Origin: Parasulfitobacter algicola
GTDB taxonomy: Bacteria; Pseudomonadota; Alphaproteobacteria; Rhodobacterales; Rhodobacteraceae
Assembly: GCF_013315265.1 (NCBI RefSeq)
Contig: NZ_JABUFE010000005.1
Location: 62,001-126,000 of the forward strand
Direction: 5' to 3'
Length of the DNA stretch: 64,000 nucleotides
Position 1 is the first letter of the stretch; each line of letters begins with the position of its first letter. Under the pieces are notes generated by a model, which did not search any database, was not told the DNA's origin, and saw only the letters and a program-made list of their open reading frames with translations. Shown here piece after piece: positions 1 to 9,261 of this stretch. A program made the translations under genes and the position numbers.

Positions 1-260
1 GGATGAGTGCCAGTGATTGGACGATGCAATTTCTGGCCGACATCATCGGCGCGCCTGTCGATAGACCCAAAGTGTTGGAAACCACGGCATTAGGTGCGGC
101 CTGGCTGGCAGGGATGAAAGCGGGCTTATATCCCGATCAGAAGGGGTTTTCGGACACATGGGCCCTGGACCGACGGTTTGAGGCCGCTATGGACGAAGAT
201 ACGCGTTACGCGAAATATGCCGGTTGGAAAGATGCAGTGCGTCGCACATTATCGTCGTGA
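1..260 (+). CDS. glpK: Glycerol kinase, C-terminal end (partial)
   Basis: This is the last 85 or so residues of a glycerol kinase, which makes sn-glycerol 3-phosphate from glycerol and ATP in the cytoplasm. The gene enters from the left edge; the first complete codon is at position 3, and the two preceding bases (GG) fit the conserved Gly-Gly before the [10 protein letters not shown] segment. The motif [25 protein letters not shown] is typical of the FGGY kinase C-terminal domain, where it closes the nucleotide site. The ATG at position 3 is internal, not a start. Other FGGY kinases share the fold, but this spacing of residues fits GlpK best. Confidence 0.88.
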   Translation, partial: MSASDWTMQFLADIIGAPVDRPKVLETTALGAAWLAGMKAGLYPDQKGFSDTWALDRRFEAAMDEDTRYAKYAGWKDAVRRTLSS

Positions 261-269
261 GGGAATTAT

Positions 270-288
270 AACGCGGGTTACGCGTTTT
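270..288. terminator. Possible bidirectional terminator between glpK and erpA
   Basis: AACGCG (270-275) pairs with CGCGTT (281-286) across a 5-base loop and is followed by a short T run. It lies between the convergent ends of glpK and the A-type carrier gene. The stem is only 6 bp, so this is a weak call. Confidence 0.4.
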
Positions 289-308
289 CCATAAATAAGA
301 AGCTAGAA

Positions 309-635
309 TTACATCGAAAAGCTGGTGCCGCACCCACAGCTGCTGCTGGCGTTCGGGTTTTCGATCACGAAACGCGCCCCGATCAGTTCTTCGCTGAAAT
401 CAATCACTGCGTCAGTTAAAAACGGCAACGAAACGCTGTCGATCACAACCTTTTCGCCAGACCCTTCCAGGATCAGATCGTCCTCTTTCACTTCATCCAG
501 ATCGATTTCATATTGAAATCCGGAACATCCCCCGCCTTCGACCGCGATGCGCAAGGCTTTGCCCTGATCTGCGGCACCGATTTCGGACAAACGCTCGAAT
601 GCGCGGGGGGTCACTTTGGGTGGTATGCTAAGCAT
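309..635 (-). CDS. erpA: A-type iron-sulfur carrier (ErpA/IscA family)
   Basis: Small HesB/IscA-family scaffold that carries Fe-S clusters to apoproteins in the cytoplasm. From the Met at 635 it is 108 residues, the usual family length. The three cluster-binding cysteines are present: Cys37 in GGGCSGF, and Cys100 and Cys102 in SSSCGCG. An in-frame ATG at 692 would add 19 residues (starting MSFDFLYVP) that do not look like family sequence and would bring the start within 20 bp of the divergent dgt gene, so I prefer 635. No suf or isc genes are visible nearby, which suits a stand-alone late carrier. ErpA rather than IscA or SufA is my inference. Confidence 0.85.
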   Translation of the reverse strand: MLSIPPKVTPRAFERLSEIGAADQGKALRIAVEGGGCSGFQYEIDLDEVKEDDLILEGSGEKVVIDSVSLPFLTDAVIDFSEELIGARFVIENPNASSSCGCGTSFSM

Positions 636-710
636 GGGGCGACTCGGTTGTTTCTGATTGATCTTAGGTACATATAGAAAGTCAAAGGACATGCGACAAG
701 GTGAGGTGTG

Positions 711-1862
711 ATGGCAGCGCCCTATGCCTCGGATCCGGAAAAAGCCAGGGGACGGCTGATTTGGGAAGAGGAAAGCAGTTTCAGGTCATGTTTTCAGCGT
801 GATCGGGACAGAATTATTCATTCCAGTGCGTTTCGGCGGTTAAAGCACAAAACGCAGGTTTTCGTGGAACATGAGGGCGATTATTTTCGCACGCGTCTGA
901 CCCATTCGATTGAAGTGGCGCAGGTGGCGCGCACAATCGCCGGGGCTTTGGGGCTGAATGGCGAGTTGACCGAGGCAATCGCGCTGGCCCATGATCTTGG
1001 GCACACGCCGTTTGGTCATACGGGCGAAGATGCGCTGGACGCATTGATGCAGCCCTATGGCGGGTTCGATCACAACGCGCAGGCTGTTAAGATCGTCACA
1101 TCGTTGGAACGCCATTATGCGGATTTCGATGGATTGAACCTGACGTGGGAAACGTTGGAAGGGCTAGCCAAGCACAATGGCCCTGTGACAGGTGATCTGC
1201 CGTTTGCGCTGGCCGATTATACCGCGCGGCACGATCTGGAATTGCACACCCACGCCAGCGCCGAGGCACAGGTGGCTGCCTTGTCCGACGATATCGCTTA
1301 TAATAACCATGATCTGCACGACGGGCTGCGTGCGGGGTTGTTTACCGATGATGATATCTGCGATTTGCCGATTGTTGGCCCGGCTTATGCGCAGGTGGAC
1401 AAGGCGTATCCGGGGCTTGAGGCAAACCGCAGGCGGCACGAGGCGTTGCGTCGCGTCTTTGGCGTGATGGTATCAGACGTGATCGCGACATCGCATGATC
1501 TGATCACGCAGGCGGGTCCGGGCAGTGTGGAAGATATTCGGCATCTTGGGCGCTCTATGATCCGGTTTTCCAGCGATATCTGGGTACAGCTTCAGGATAT
1601 TCGGGCATTTTTGTTCAAGCGGATGTATCGCGCGCCAAGCGTGATGCAGACCCGGGCCGAGGTGACAGATGTGGTCAATCATCTGTTCCCTTTATTCATG
1701 TCGCAACCTGATCTGTTGCCCAAGGCATGGGTGCGCGATGTTAAAGACGCGGCCGATGAAACGGACCTTGCGCGTATCGTGGCAGATTATATCGCAGGAA
1801 TGACTGACCGATTTGCGTTGGAAAAATACGGCCAGCTTAGTCAAAGACCCTCTTGGGTATGA
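711..1862 (+). CDS. dgt: Deoxyguanosinetriphosphate triphosphohydrolase-like protein
   Basis: HD-superfamily dNTP triphosphohydrolase, which removes tripolyphosphate from dNTPs and helps set nucleotide pools. The metal-binding set is visible: His66 (RLTHSIEV), His95-Asp96 (LAHDLGH) and an Asp near residue 194 (SDDIAYN); numbers count from the GTG at 708. About 383 residues is the normal size of the short alphaproteobacterial type. The start could be the GTG at 708 or the ATG at 711; AAGG at 698-701 can serve either. The 3' end overlaps the convergent membrane protein gene by 26 bp. Nucleotide preference cannot be read from sequence. Confidence 0.9.
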   Translation: MAAPYASDPEKARGRLIWEEESSFRSCFQRDRDRIIHSSAFRRLKHKTQVFVEHEGDYFRTRLTHSIEVAQVARTIAGALGLNGELTEAIALAHDLGHTPFGHTGEDALDALMQPYGGFDHNAQAVKIVTSLERHYADFDGLNLTWETLEGLAKHNGPVTGDLPFALADYTARHDLELHTHASAEAQVAALSDDIAYNNHDLHDGLRAGLFTDDDICDLPIVGPAYAQVDKAYPGLEANRRRHEALRRVFGVMVSDVIATSHDLITQAGPGSVEDIRHLGRSMIRFSSDIWVQLQDIRAFLFKRMYRAPSVMQTRAEVTDVVNHLFPLFMSQPDLLPKAWVRDVKDAADETDLARIVADYIAGMTDRFALEKYGQLSQRPSWV

Positions 1863-3039
1863 AATAAATCACGATACAAGCGCAGATCAATATTGCAAAA
1901 ATCGCGACTGAATTTATCGGTCCCGGCATTTGTTGATACTGCGTCAGTGCAAAAGTGGGTGAATTGATATCCTGGTACAGTTCATCTTGAAATGCAAAAA
2001 ATACGATACGCATCAAGTTCGAAAAAGCAATGCTGAAGATACTGGGCAAGCCGACCAGGGCCAGCGGCAAAAGAACCAGACCCCAGTTTCCGATGCGTCG
2101 TGTGGCAATCACTGCCAACGCAAAGCCAGCAACGGCGATTAATCCTGCCAACTGATACCCAAAGGCCCATGCGATGGGGGATGGCGTAGAATATCCCCGG
2201 GTCGGGTCGAAAAGGACTTCGATATTTTGTCCGCGAAGTTGATCGGCATTCTGTAACAGTGCAAATGCGCCGGGATTGATCAGCGTTGCCGTCGTCCAAG
2301 CGGGTAGCGCGTAAACCAACAAAAAAAGCGCTGGTAAAATCGTCAGGCCAACCAGCGCCAGTGCGTAATAGTGCATGCGCATACCCTTATCAAAAAGGGA
2401 TATTATGCCGGTTATGATAAGCGCACCTGCACTGAATAAAGCTGACAGAATATAGACCTCGGATGTGTCATTGCTGTCCAATGACACTGCGATCGCGGCA
2501 AGGGGTGCAAGAATAAGTATGGCAAGATTGATACCGACCAGCAGGCGCGATGTGGCGCGGGCGCTGATCAATGTGAAAAGGCCCACAAACATGTACCCCA
2601 GACTTGCCATCGACAAAATCTGTGCGCTTGACGGATTTGCTCCGAATTGTGGCGATGGAACCGGAATGTCATAGAATTGGGCGTTGAACATCAGCCCAAG
2701 CATACTTGGCGCATAGATAAAACCGGCAGCCATCAGAACAACCCCGGCCAATGCCCAAGCGGCCAGCCCGTGTTTTGAGGCAGCGACAAACCCGAAAAGA
2801 CCAACAGCAAGCGGCAAAAGGATCGAAAAGATCAGATGCCGTGTTGCCATGCCAAGATGGCTTTGTGTGATATCGACGAATTGTTCATCACTGATCGGGT
2901 CTGGTACGGCCAGATACAGCATTGCAGTGTCGATCATAAATATCACCACACCAATAGTCAAAAGAACGGCCAGCCCTTTTTCCAACATGCTAAAAAGAGG
3001 ATTGATCTGGAATTGTGTCTGATATGGTTCGTTCAGCAT
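1837..3039 (-). CDS. Polytopic membrane protein, cluster member A (unknown function)
   Basis: I do not recognise this 400-residue protein. It is almost entirely hydrophobic helices, about 10 to 12 by eye, with short loops. It is clearly homologous to the next gene (3151-4356): both have the order PDP...FVDI..SH.xLGM after the first helix, then LPxxVGxFxFVAA, (S)xxDKGxR mid-protein, FALLQN, and YQLxGLIA, and both end in a PK-rich tail. A longer reading from 3075 adds MHQSKFSKSGFK; the Met at 3039 gives the same length as the paralog. It overlaps dgt at the 3' end. Its location is the inner membrane; no catalytic or cofactor motif is visible. Confidence 0.75.
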   Translation of the reverse strand: MLNEPYQTQFQINPLFSMLEKGLAVLLTIGVVIFMIDTAMLYLAVPDPISDEQFVDITQSHLGMATRHLIFSILLPLAVGLFGFVAASKHGLAAWALAGVVLMAAGFIYAPSMLGLMFNAQFYDIPVPSPQFGANPSSAQILSMASLGYMFVGLFTLISARATSRLLVGINLAILILAPLAAIAVSLDSNDTSEVYILSALFSAGALIITGIISLFDKGMRMHYYALALVGLTILPALFLLVYALPAWTTATLINPGAFALLQNADQLRGQNIEVLFDPTRGYSTPSPIAWAFGYQLAGLIAVAGFALAVIATRRIGNWGLVLLPLALVGLPSIFSIAFSNLMRIVFFAFQDELYQDINSPTFALTQYQQMPGPINSVAIFAILICACIVIYFIPKRVFD

Positions 3040-3150
3040 TTTGAAACCGCTTTTCGAAAATTTACTTTGATGCACTGTGCACGGGTCGACAGGACACTCA
3101 AGAACGCGGGGCTGCGATCAAAACAGGCTGTGACATATTAACGATACTGG

Positions 3151-4356
3151 TCACTTACGGATATCGTCTGGCATCCGTTTTTTGGGCATCAGATACAACA
3201 ATGTCGAAATCGATGTTACCATCGAAATGATATATAGCCCTGATGTGGGACCAATACCCTGATTCAGATAAAGCAACCAATCGGGCAATATAATGCCCCG
3301 ATCTTGAAGCATGCTTTGCAATGTCAGTAAATCAAGCCGCGTCGTCGTTGCAAGAATGGCGGCAATGACGCCTGCAAATGCGATTATGGTCAATGGCCAG
3401 CTTAGCCATACGGTCACGGGTTGCCGTGCGGCCAGCATGAAAACAAGACATAGTCCCAATGTCGCGATTAGGCCGTTCAGCTGATATGTTGCGGCCATCA
3501 CCACGGGTTGTGCCATGTTAGATTGAAGCATTCGATCAATCGTATCGGACAGGTGTACTTGCTCTTGTTGCATGGGGTTTTGCAGCAGTGCGAATGTCTC
3601 GGGTTGGATATAAAAGGCAGTTAAGCCGCTGACCCACGGAAATATAACGCCTGTGCCAATCACGATGGTAACGAACATGATTAGGCTTAGCGGAAAATAG
3701 GCAGCACGTATGCCTTTGTCCAACACCGATATGAAAAGTGTGATCAGATAGGTTGCCAAGATGATCGTGCCTGCAAATATCGCGGCCTGACTGATATTGC
3801 GCACGTCAGATACCATAATCATTGCGACTAACGGCGACAGTACCAAAAGCACCAGAATGCAGATCCAGACGGTTTTACGTCGGGCATAGACGCCGACAAG
3901 AACGCTTAGCCCGACAAGCATGTAAAACAGTGCCACGGTTGCAATAATCTGACCATCAGATGGTATGGCGAGCCGTCCACTTGCATCGGCAAATTCAAAA
4001 AAGGCCGCAATCATCTGTAAATTCAGCGTCTGTGGCATGCCAGTCAGGAAGACCAAAGGCGACAAGGCCGCGCCAAACAGCCAGATCGTCCTGCCAATGC
4101 GCGCTGCGGCAACAAAAGCAAAGACACCCACCATGATGGGCAGGAAAGCCCCCAATATAATCTGCCACATGCCAAGCTGGGCATGGGATGCGCGGATATC
4201 AACAAAAGATGCAGATCTTGTGGGGTCGGGGATTGCCAGCTGCAGTTGGAAACCATTCCATATCAGCCAAATTGTCGGGACCAGCATAAGGGCGGCCAGG
4301 CCTGTTTCAAATGTTGCCAGAGCAGGTTTGCGCCTGGGTTTTTTGGGATTTAGCAT
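3151..4356 (-). CDS. Polytopic membrane protein, cluster member B (paralog of A)
   Basis: A 401-residue inner-membrane protein of unknown function with about 10 to 12 predicted helices. The N-terminus is a basic cytoplasmic-looking patch (NPKKPRRKP) before helix 1, and the C-terminus is basic (MPKKRMPDDIRK), which suggests both ends are inside. It shares a run of motifs with member A along the whole length: AIPDP, FVDIRASH, FLPIMVGVFAFVAA, VLDKGIR, FALLQN and YQLNGLIAT. The only histidine conserved between A and B sits in the SH motif after the first helix. The genes run in the same direction with about 110 bp between them, so co-transcription is likely. Confidence 0.75.
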   Translation of the reverse strand: MLNPKKPRRKPALATFETGLAALMLVPTIWLIWNGFQLQLAIPDPTRSASFVDIRASHAQLGMWQIILGAFLPIMVGVFAFVAAARIGRTIWLFGAALSPLVFLTGMPQTLNLQMIAAFFEFADASGRLAIPSDGQIIATVALFYMLVGLSVLVGVYARRKTVWICILVLLVLSPLVAMIMVSDVRNISQAAIFAGTIILATYLITLFISVLDKGIRAAYFPLSLIMFVTIVIGTGVIFPWVSGLTAFYIQPETFALLQNPMQQEQVHLSDTIDRMLQSNMAQPVVMAATYQLNGLIATLGLCLVFMLAARQPVTVWLSWPLTIIAFAGVIAAILATTTRLDLLTLQSMLQDRGIILPDWLLYLNQGIGPTSGLYIISMVTSISTLLYLMPKKRMPDDIRK

Positions 4357-4425
4357 TGTGAAGTTGTACTCAATTCAAAGGTATTCAGGGAAAAATACGC
4401 CGAAGCGTCATAAAACAATATAAGA

Positions 4426-5463
4426 CTATGAGGTCATATGCACTTTTTGCGATACTGGTAAACCCCTTTTGTGTCTTAATATTATAAGAATAACACCGAT
4501 CAGAGCCAAAAAGAAAAATGTCATTGTGGCAAAATCGTTGATCAAAAACCAACGGCTGAATTCTGGTGCCGGTCCACCTATAATATCCCCATAGCTTTGG
4601 ATCATTATAAACTGGCTAATGTGACTGATTGCCATAGAAACGCCAAGACATCCGGCGTGTAATATCAGCATGATACGCGGTAATCTTGGGTTGACCCAAA
4701 AGACCAACGCCGAAAAAAATATCATCAGAAGAACTGTGAAAACAAGCCAGCTGTCCTGTGCGATCATGTTATATGTGCTGTCCAGAAACTGTGGTGTGTT
4801 TGTTATGGGAAATGGCCCCCAAGGCGCAAAAGCCAATCCAATCAGCCCTGTTACAGACGCCATAACGGCGTACCAGATAGCCGCATGCTTCTGGCGTGAG
4901 ATCGAAATCAAAAGGGCAATGGTCGTTACGATCAAAAGTGCAGTTGTATGCAGAGCGATCGCCGAAACGCCGAATATCAGAGTTATTATCAGCAGCAGAC
5001 TGGCCGATATTACCCCTGTCAGCCGTACCTTGGCGCTGGAAAAAAGCCACATGACTGAAACGCAGGATATCCAAAGCAGTGACCAATTTTGCCAAGGCTC
5101 TGATAAAAGACCGGGCCGCAGATTATTTTGCTGCCATAGCGCACTTATAATCGGGGACATCGTGTCTGACAAAACAACAGGCAACATATTCGCAATCATC
5201 ACGAATGGAATGAACGCCAACGCGAGCCATCCGAGCCACTCCATCTTACCGTTATCGTGATTTGCCGCAACAAACGCCACAAAGGCGCTGATAACGGCAG
5301 GGCCTGCAAAAGGGGCGATCCGCATCAGGGCCGCCAAAAGCGGTTGAGTAGGCTGAATGGACTGGACTGTCAGCGCAATCGTTCCCATTCCGATCACGAT
5401 TAGACATAAAAAAACAAGGCATACAGTCGGCATTATCGAACGTTTCATGCTGAACTTTAACAA
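4426..5463 (-). CDS. Polytopic membrane protein, cluster member C (unknown function)
   Basis: A 345-residue protein of about nine or ten hydrophobic helices, first in the likely three-gene minus-strand unit. It is shorter than members A and B and only faintly similar; the best match is the stretch AFVAFVAANHDNG against VGLFGFVAASKHG in A, so common ancestry is possible but unproven. The SH and FALLQN motifs of A and B are missing. It starts at 5463 (MLKFSMKRS), with a second Met at 5448. The start lies about 118 bp from argS on the other strand, so the two probably share a divergent promoter region. I can assign no function. Confidence 0.65.
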   Translation of the reverse strand: MLKFSMKRSIMPTVCLVFLCLIVIGMGTIALTVQSIQPTQPLLAALMRIAPFAGPAVISAFVAFVAANHDNGKMEWLGWLALAFIPFVMIANMLPVVLSDTMSPIISALWQQNNLRPGLLSEPWQNWSLLWISCVSVMWLFSSAKVRLTGVISASLLLIITLIFGVSAIALHTTALLIVTTIALLISISRQKHAAIWYAVMASVTGLIGLAFAPWGPFPITNTPQFLDSTYNMIAQDSWLVFTVLLMIFFSALVFWVNPRLPRIMLILHAGCLGVSMAISHISQFIMIQSYGDIIGGPAPEFSRWFLINDFATMTFFFLALIGVILIILRHKRGLPVSQKVHMTS

Positions 5464-5580
5464 TCACATTTTCAAATTGCACCGTAAAAATATGCCTGCT
5501 GGCCGTGTACTGCGCGCGGGCAGGCATTGACGCGGCATGGCCCCGTGGTAAACCCGGCCCCGAAACCTAGGATAAGTCAG

Positions 5581-7323
5581 ATGAACCTTTTTGCCAGCAT
5601 ACGTGATCTTGTGACAGACAGCCTGACGGTGTTGCAATCCCAGGGCGTTTTGCCTGCGGGGCTTGATTTTGCCAATGTCACGGTCGAGCCCCCGCGTGAT
5701 GCGACGCATGGGGACATGGCGACGAATGCCGCGATGGTGCTGGCGAAACCCGCGCAAATGAAGCCGCGCGATATTGCTGATGCCTTGGCCGCAAAACTGA
5801 CCGATGATCCACGGATTGATCTGGTTGAGGTCGCAGGCCCGGGGTTTCTTAATTTGCGGCTGGCAAATGGTGTTTGGCAGAATGTGGTTAAAACGGCCCT
5901 GACCGATCCCACTTTCGGGCAATCGCAACTGGGGCAGGGCAAACGTGTAAATGTCGAATATGTCAGCGCCAATCCTACGGGTCCCTTGCATGTGGGCCAC
6001 ACCCGCGGTGCGGTCTTTGGTGATGCATTGGCCAGCTTGCTGAGCTACGCAGGCTATGGCGTCACGCGGGAATATTACATCAACGACGGTGGTGCGCAGG
6101 TCGATGTACTGGCCCGGTCAGTCTATCTTCGGTATCTTGAGGCACACGGCCAACAGGTCGCCTTTGAAGACGGAACATATCCCGGTGATTATCTGATTGA
6201 TGTGGGTCAAGCGCTGAAAGACAAGGTTGGCGATCAGTTCGTGGATAAAGGCGAACAATACTGGCTGGCCGAGATCCGCGAATTCGCAACCGAAAAAATG
6301 ATGGACCTGATCCGAAGCGATCTTAAATCGCTTGGGGTCGAGATGGATGTTTTTTTCAGCGAAAAGGCCCTGTATGGTACCGGCCGCATTGAAGAGGCGT
6401 TGCAGGCGCTGGACGATAAGGGCCTGATTTATCAAGGTGTTCTTGAGCCGCCCAAAGGCAAAACGCCCGAAGACTGGGAACCGCGCGAACAAACATTGTT
6501 CAAATCCACAGAACATGGTGATGATGTGGATCGACCTGTCAAGAAATCCGATGGTAACTGGACCTATTTCGCGCCCGATATTGCCTATCATTACGATAAG
6601 ATTGATCGTGGGTTTGATCAGTTGATCGATGTTTTTGGCGCCGATCATGGCGGTTACGTCAAACGGATGAAGGCCGCCGTTTCGGCGCTGTCCGATGGTA
6701 AAGTGTCGGTTGATATCAAGCTGTGCCAGCTGGTGAAGTTATATAAAGACGGCCAGCCCTTCAAGATGTCCAAGCGGGCAGGGACCTTTGTAACCTTGAG
6801 TGATGTGGTCGATCTGGTCGGTCCCGATGTCACACGGTTTGTGATGTTGACGCGCAAAAATGACGCGCCGCTGGATTTCGACTTTAGCAAGGTGCTGGAG
6901 CAATCCAAGGATAACCCGGTGTTTTATGTGCAATATGCACATGCGCGGGTCTGTTCGGTATTGCGCAAAGCGGTTGAAGCGGACATTGCATCAGATGACG
7001 CCACATTATCGGAGGTCGATTTTTCGAAGCTGGATCACGAAGCCGAACTGGCCGTCGCGCGGAAGATTGCCGAGTGGCCGCGTTTGGTCGAAATTGCAGC
7101 GCGTAATAACGAACCCCATCGTATTGCCTTTTATCTTTATGAATTGGCGTCAGAATTTCATGCTTTGTGGAACCGTGGTAACGATGTGCCTAGTTTGCGC
7201 TTTGTGCAAGAGGGCGACGCGGCCACAAGTCAAGCAAAAATGGCGCTTGCCCGTGCTACAGCCATTGTTATTTCCGCAGGTCTTGGTATCTTGGGTGTCG
7301 AACCAGTTCAGGAAATGCGATAA
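5581..7323 (+). CDS. argS: Arginyl-tRNA synthetase
   Basis: Class I aminoacyl-tRNA synthetase that charges tRNA-Arg. The HIGH-type signature is HVGH at residues 137-140, after SANPTGPL, and the second signature is KMSK at 395-398. The C-terminal anticodon-binding helical domain ends in the family-typical [14 protein letters not shown] chose the ATG at 5581 (MNLFASIRD) because GATAAG lies just upstream and the 18 residues gained by reading from 5527 look non-coding. At 580 residues it is full length. It is the first gene of a head-to-tail run with the SPOR, nagZ and scpAB genes. Confidence 0.97.
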   Translation: MNLFASIRDLVTDSLTVLQSQGVLPAGLDFANVTVEPPRDATHGDMATNAAMVLAKPAQMKPRDIADALAAKLTDDPRIDLVEVAGPGFLNLRLANGVWQNVVKTALTDPTFGQSQLGQGKRVNVEYVSANPTGPLHVGHTRGAVFGDALASLLSYAGYGVTREYYINDGGAQVDVLARSVYLRYLEAHGQQVAFEDGTYPGDYLIDVGQALKDKVGDQFVDKGEQYWLAEIREFATEKMMDLIRSDLKSLGVEMDVFFSEKALYGTGRIEEALQALDDKGLIYQGVLEPPKGKTPEDWEPREQTLFKSTEHGDDVDRPVKKSDGNWTYFAPDIAYHYDKIDRGFDQLIDVFGADHGGYVKRMKAAVSALSDGKVSVDIKLCQLVKLYKDGQPFKMSKRAGTFVTLSDVVDLVGPDVTRFVMLTRKNDAPLDFDFSKVLEQSKDNPVFYVQYAHARVCSVLRKAVEADIASDDATLSEVDFSKLDHEAELAVARKIAEWPRLVEIAARNNEPHRIAFYLYELASEFHALWNRGNDVPSLRFVQEGDAATSQAKMALARATAIVISAGLGILGVEPVQEMR

Positions 7324-7404
7324 TAAAATCGCAGCTTTGGCCGGTTTGAGGCAGTAATAAGAAACCGATGAGACACGTTAAGTGTCCGCGGGCAGTGAGG
7401 CAAA

Positions 7405-8250
7405 ATGGCGGAAATGGCACCCCCAGGCCGGGGTAATGTTGGTTTTGGTGCAATTGTGAATTGGGCCGGGGCACTAATGTCGCTTGCTTTGATCGCAGGC
7501 GTAGGCGTTTGGGGCTATCAGCTGATTTCAAGGGATATGTCGGGTGTTCCCATCGTGCGGGCGCTGGAAGGACCGATGCGGGTTCAACCGGATAATCCCG
7601 GTGGATTGCCAGCGCAACATCAGGGTCTTTCTGTCAACTCTATTGCTGAAGAAAACGGTGAAAATACGCTGGTGGATCAAGTGGTCTTGGCGCCAAATCC
7701 AGTTGGTATCGGTGCCGATGATCCAGCCGGTTTTGGTCAAACCGAGACGATTGAAACAACACCCGAACCGCCACAAGCGCAACCGCAGACACTGGCAGGT
7801 ACATCCCCGACAGAAGACGAATTGCGCGCGCTGGTGCAGCAAATCGCAAATCAATCAGAGCCCTTGGGCGTCGAAGGTGGTTTGGGGCGGTCCTTGCGCC
7901 CACAACTGCGCCCTGCATCCCTGCAAACGGGGCCAGTTACGGCCATCAGACCAATGGCTGCGTCTAATGTCAGGGAACTTAACGCATCTGATGTGCCTGC
8001 AGATACTGCCGTGGTCCAGCTTGGCGCATTCGACAGCCCGCAGATCGCACGCACTGAATGGCAGCGTATCGGGCAGCGGTTTAACGGATTTCTGGATGAC
8101 AAATCGCGCGTCATAGAACAGGCCGAACGGGCAGGGCGCACCTTTTATCGTCTGCGCGCCATTGGCTTTGATGATCTCTCAGATGCCCGTCGGTTCTGCA
8201 CGGCCCTGATTGCAGAGGGCGCAGACTGCATCCCTGTTGTCACCCGCTAA
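7405..8250 (+). CDS. SPOR-domain membrane protein
   Basis: A 281-residue protein with a single N-terminal transmembrane helix (about residues 16-40), a long Pro/Gln/Asn-rich periplasmic linker, and a C-terminal SPOR domain from about residue 200 (VVQLGAFDSP...TFYRLRAIGF...CTALIAEGADC). SPOR domains bind denuded septal peptidoglycan, so it probably acts in the periplasm at the division site. Its stop codon touches the nagZ start directly (8250/8251). The position between argS and nagZ is the usual one in Rhodobacterales. I cannot tie it to a named division protein. Confidence 0.85.
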   Translation: MAEMAPPGRGNVGFGAIVNWAGALMSLALIAGVGVWGYQLISRDMSGVPIVRALEGPMRVQPDNPGGLPAQHQGLSVNSIAEENGENTLVDQVVLAPNPVGIGADDPAGFGQTETIETTPEPPQAQPQTLAGTSPTEDELRALVQQIANQSEPLGVEGGLGRSLRPQLRPASLQTGPVTAIRPMAASNVRELNASDVPADTAVVQLGAFDSPQIARTEWQRIGQRFNGFLDDKSRVIEQAERAGRTFYRLRAIGFDDLSDARRFCTALIAEGADCIPVVTR

Positions 8251-9261
8251 ATGGCTTCTGGTGCTTATATATTCGGCTGTTCAGGCCAAAATCTGACACC
8301 AGATGAACGCGCCTTTTTCCGTGATGCCGACCCTTGGGGCTTTATCCTGTTTGCGCGCAACATAAATGCGCCGGATCAGATCCGTGGGTTGACCTTGGAT
8401 CTGCGCGAAACTGTAGGGCGCGATGCCCCGATTCTGATCGATCAGGAAGGGGGTCGCGTTCAGCGACTGACGGCCCCCCGCTGGCGGAACTGGTTGCCGC
8501 CTTTGGATCATATGCAACAGGCCGGTGTTGGGCAGGCGATACAATCCATGTATTTGCGATATCGTTTGATTGCCCATGAGTTACGCACAGTTGGGATTGA
8601 TGTGAATTGCGCACCAATGGCTGATGTCGCCAATGCGCAGACCCATGATTTTTTGAAAAATCGTTGTTATGGTACAGACGTATCGGATGTGGTGGATGCC
8701 GCCCGCGCTGTGGCGAATGGCCTGATGGACGGGGGCGTTCTGCCCATCGTCAAGCATATTCCGGGCCACGGTCGCGCGACATTGGACAGCCACAAAGACC
8801 TGCCCAGAGTGGATACAGATATCGGCACATTGCGCGATACGGATTTCGCGGCATTCAAAGGGCTGTCTGATCTGCCAATGGCAATGACAGCACATATTGT
8901 TTATTCTGCGATTGACCCAAATTTGCCTGCCACGACATCCCCGCAAATGATGCAACTGATCCGGGATGAGATCGGTTTTGATGGCCTGATCATGAGCGAT
9001 GATGTCTCAATGGAGGCACTGTCTGGAACGATTGGCGAACGGTCAGCCGCGTCTTTGGCGGCAGGGTGTGATGTAGTTTTGCATTGCAACGGCGTCATGG
9101 ACGAAATGCAGGCCGTGGTTTCAGCCAGTGGTGTGATGACAAAACCGGCAGAAAGACGTGCTGAAAACGCGCTTTCTTGCAAGAAAACCCCAGACACGAT
9201 TGACATTGCGACCGTAGAGGCAGACCTTAAGGCGCTGCTGAACGGGCGTGTTTATGGTTGA
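8251..9261 (+). CDS. nagZ: Beta-N-acetylhexosaminidase
   Basis: Glycoside hydrolase family 3 enzyme that removes GlcNAc from anhydro-muropeptides in cytoplasmic peptidoglycan recycling. The family hallmark KHIPGHGRATLDSHKDLP is present and contains the Asp-His dyad used as general acid/base; the nucleophile Asp is in IMSDDVSM. LIDQEGGRVQRL near residue 70 is also typical. The length, 336 residues, is normal for the single-domain bacterial form. It overlaps the scpA start by 8 bp, so translation is probably coupled. Confidence 0.95.
   Translation: MASGAYIFGCSGQNLTPDERAFFRDADPWGFILFARNINAPDQIRGLTLDLRETVGRDAPILIDQEGGRVQRLTAPRWRNWLPPLDHMQQAGVGQAIQSMYLRYRLIAHELRTVGIDVNCAPMADVANAQTHDFLKNRCYGTDVSDVVDAARAVANGLMDGGVLPIVKHIPGHGRATLDSHKDLPRVDTDIGTLRDTDFAAFKGLSDLPMAMTAHIVYSAIDPNLPATTSPQMMQLIRDEIGFDGLIMSDDVSMEALSGTIGERSAASLAAGCDVVLHCNGVMDEMQAVVSASGVMTKPAERRAENALSCKKTPDTIDIATVEADLKALLNGRVYG

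Noticed and set aside
309-692. Longer ErpA start at 692
   Set aside because: It adds 19 residues unlike the family and crowds the divergent dgt start; the Met at 635 gives the standard length.
1837-4356. Haem-copper oxidase subunit I reading of the paralogous membrane proteins
   Set aside because: The layout of the first two helices is similar, but the other conserved His ligands and the CuB histidines are missing, so an oxidase function is not supported.
7316-7333. Hairpin TGCGAT/ATCGCA at the argS end as terminator
   Set aside because: A 6-bp stem overlapping the stop without a T run; downstream genes continue in the same direction.
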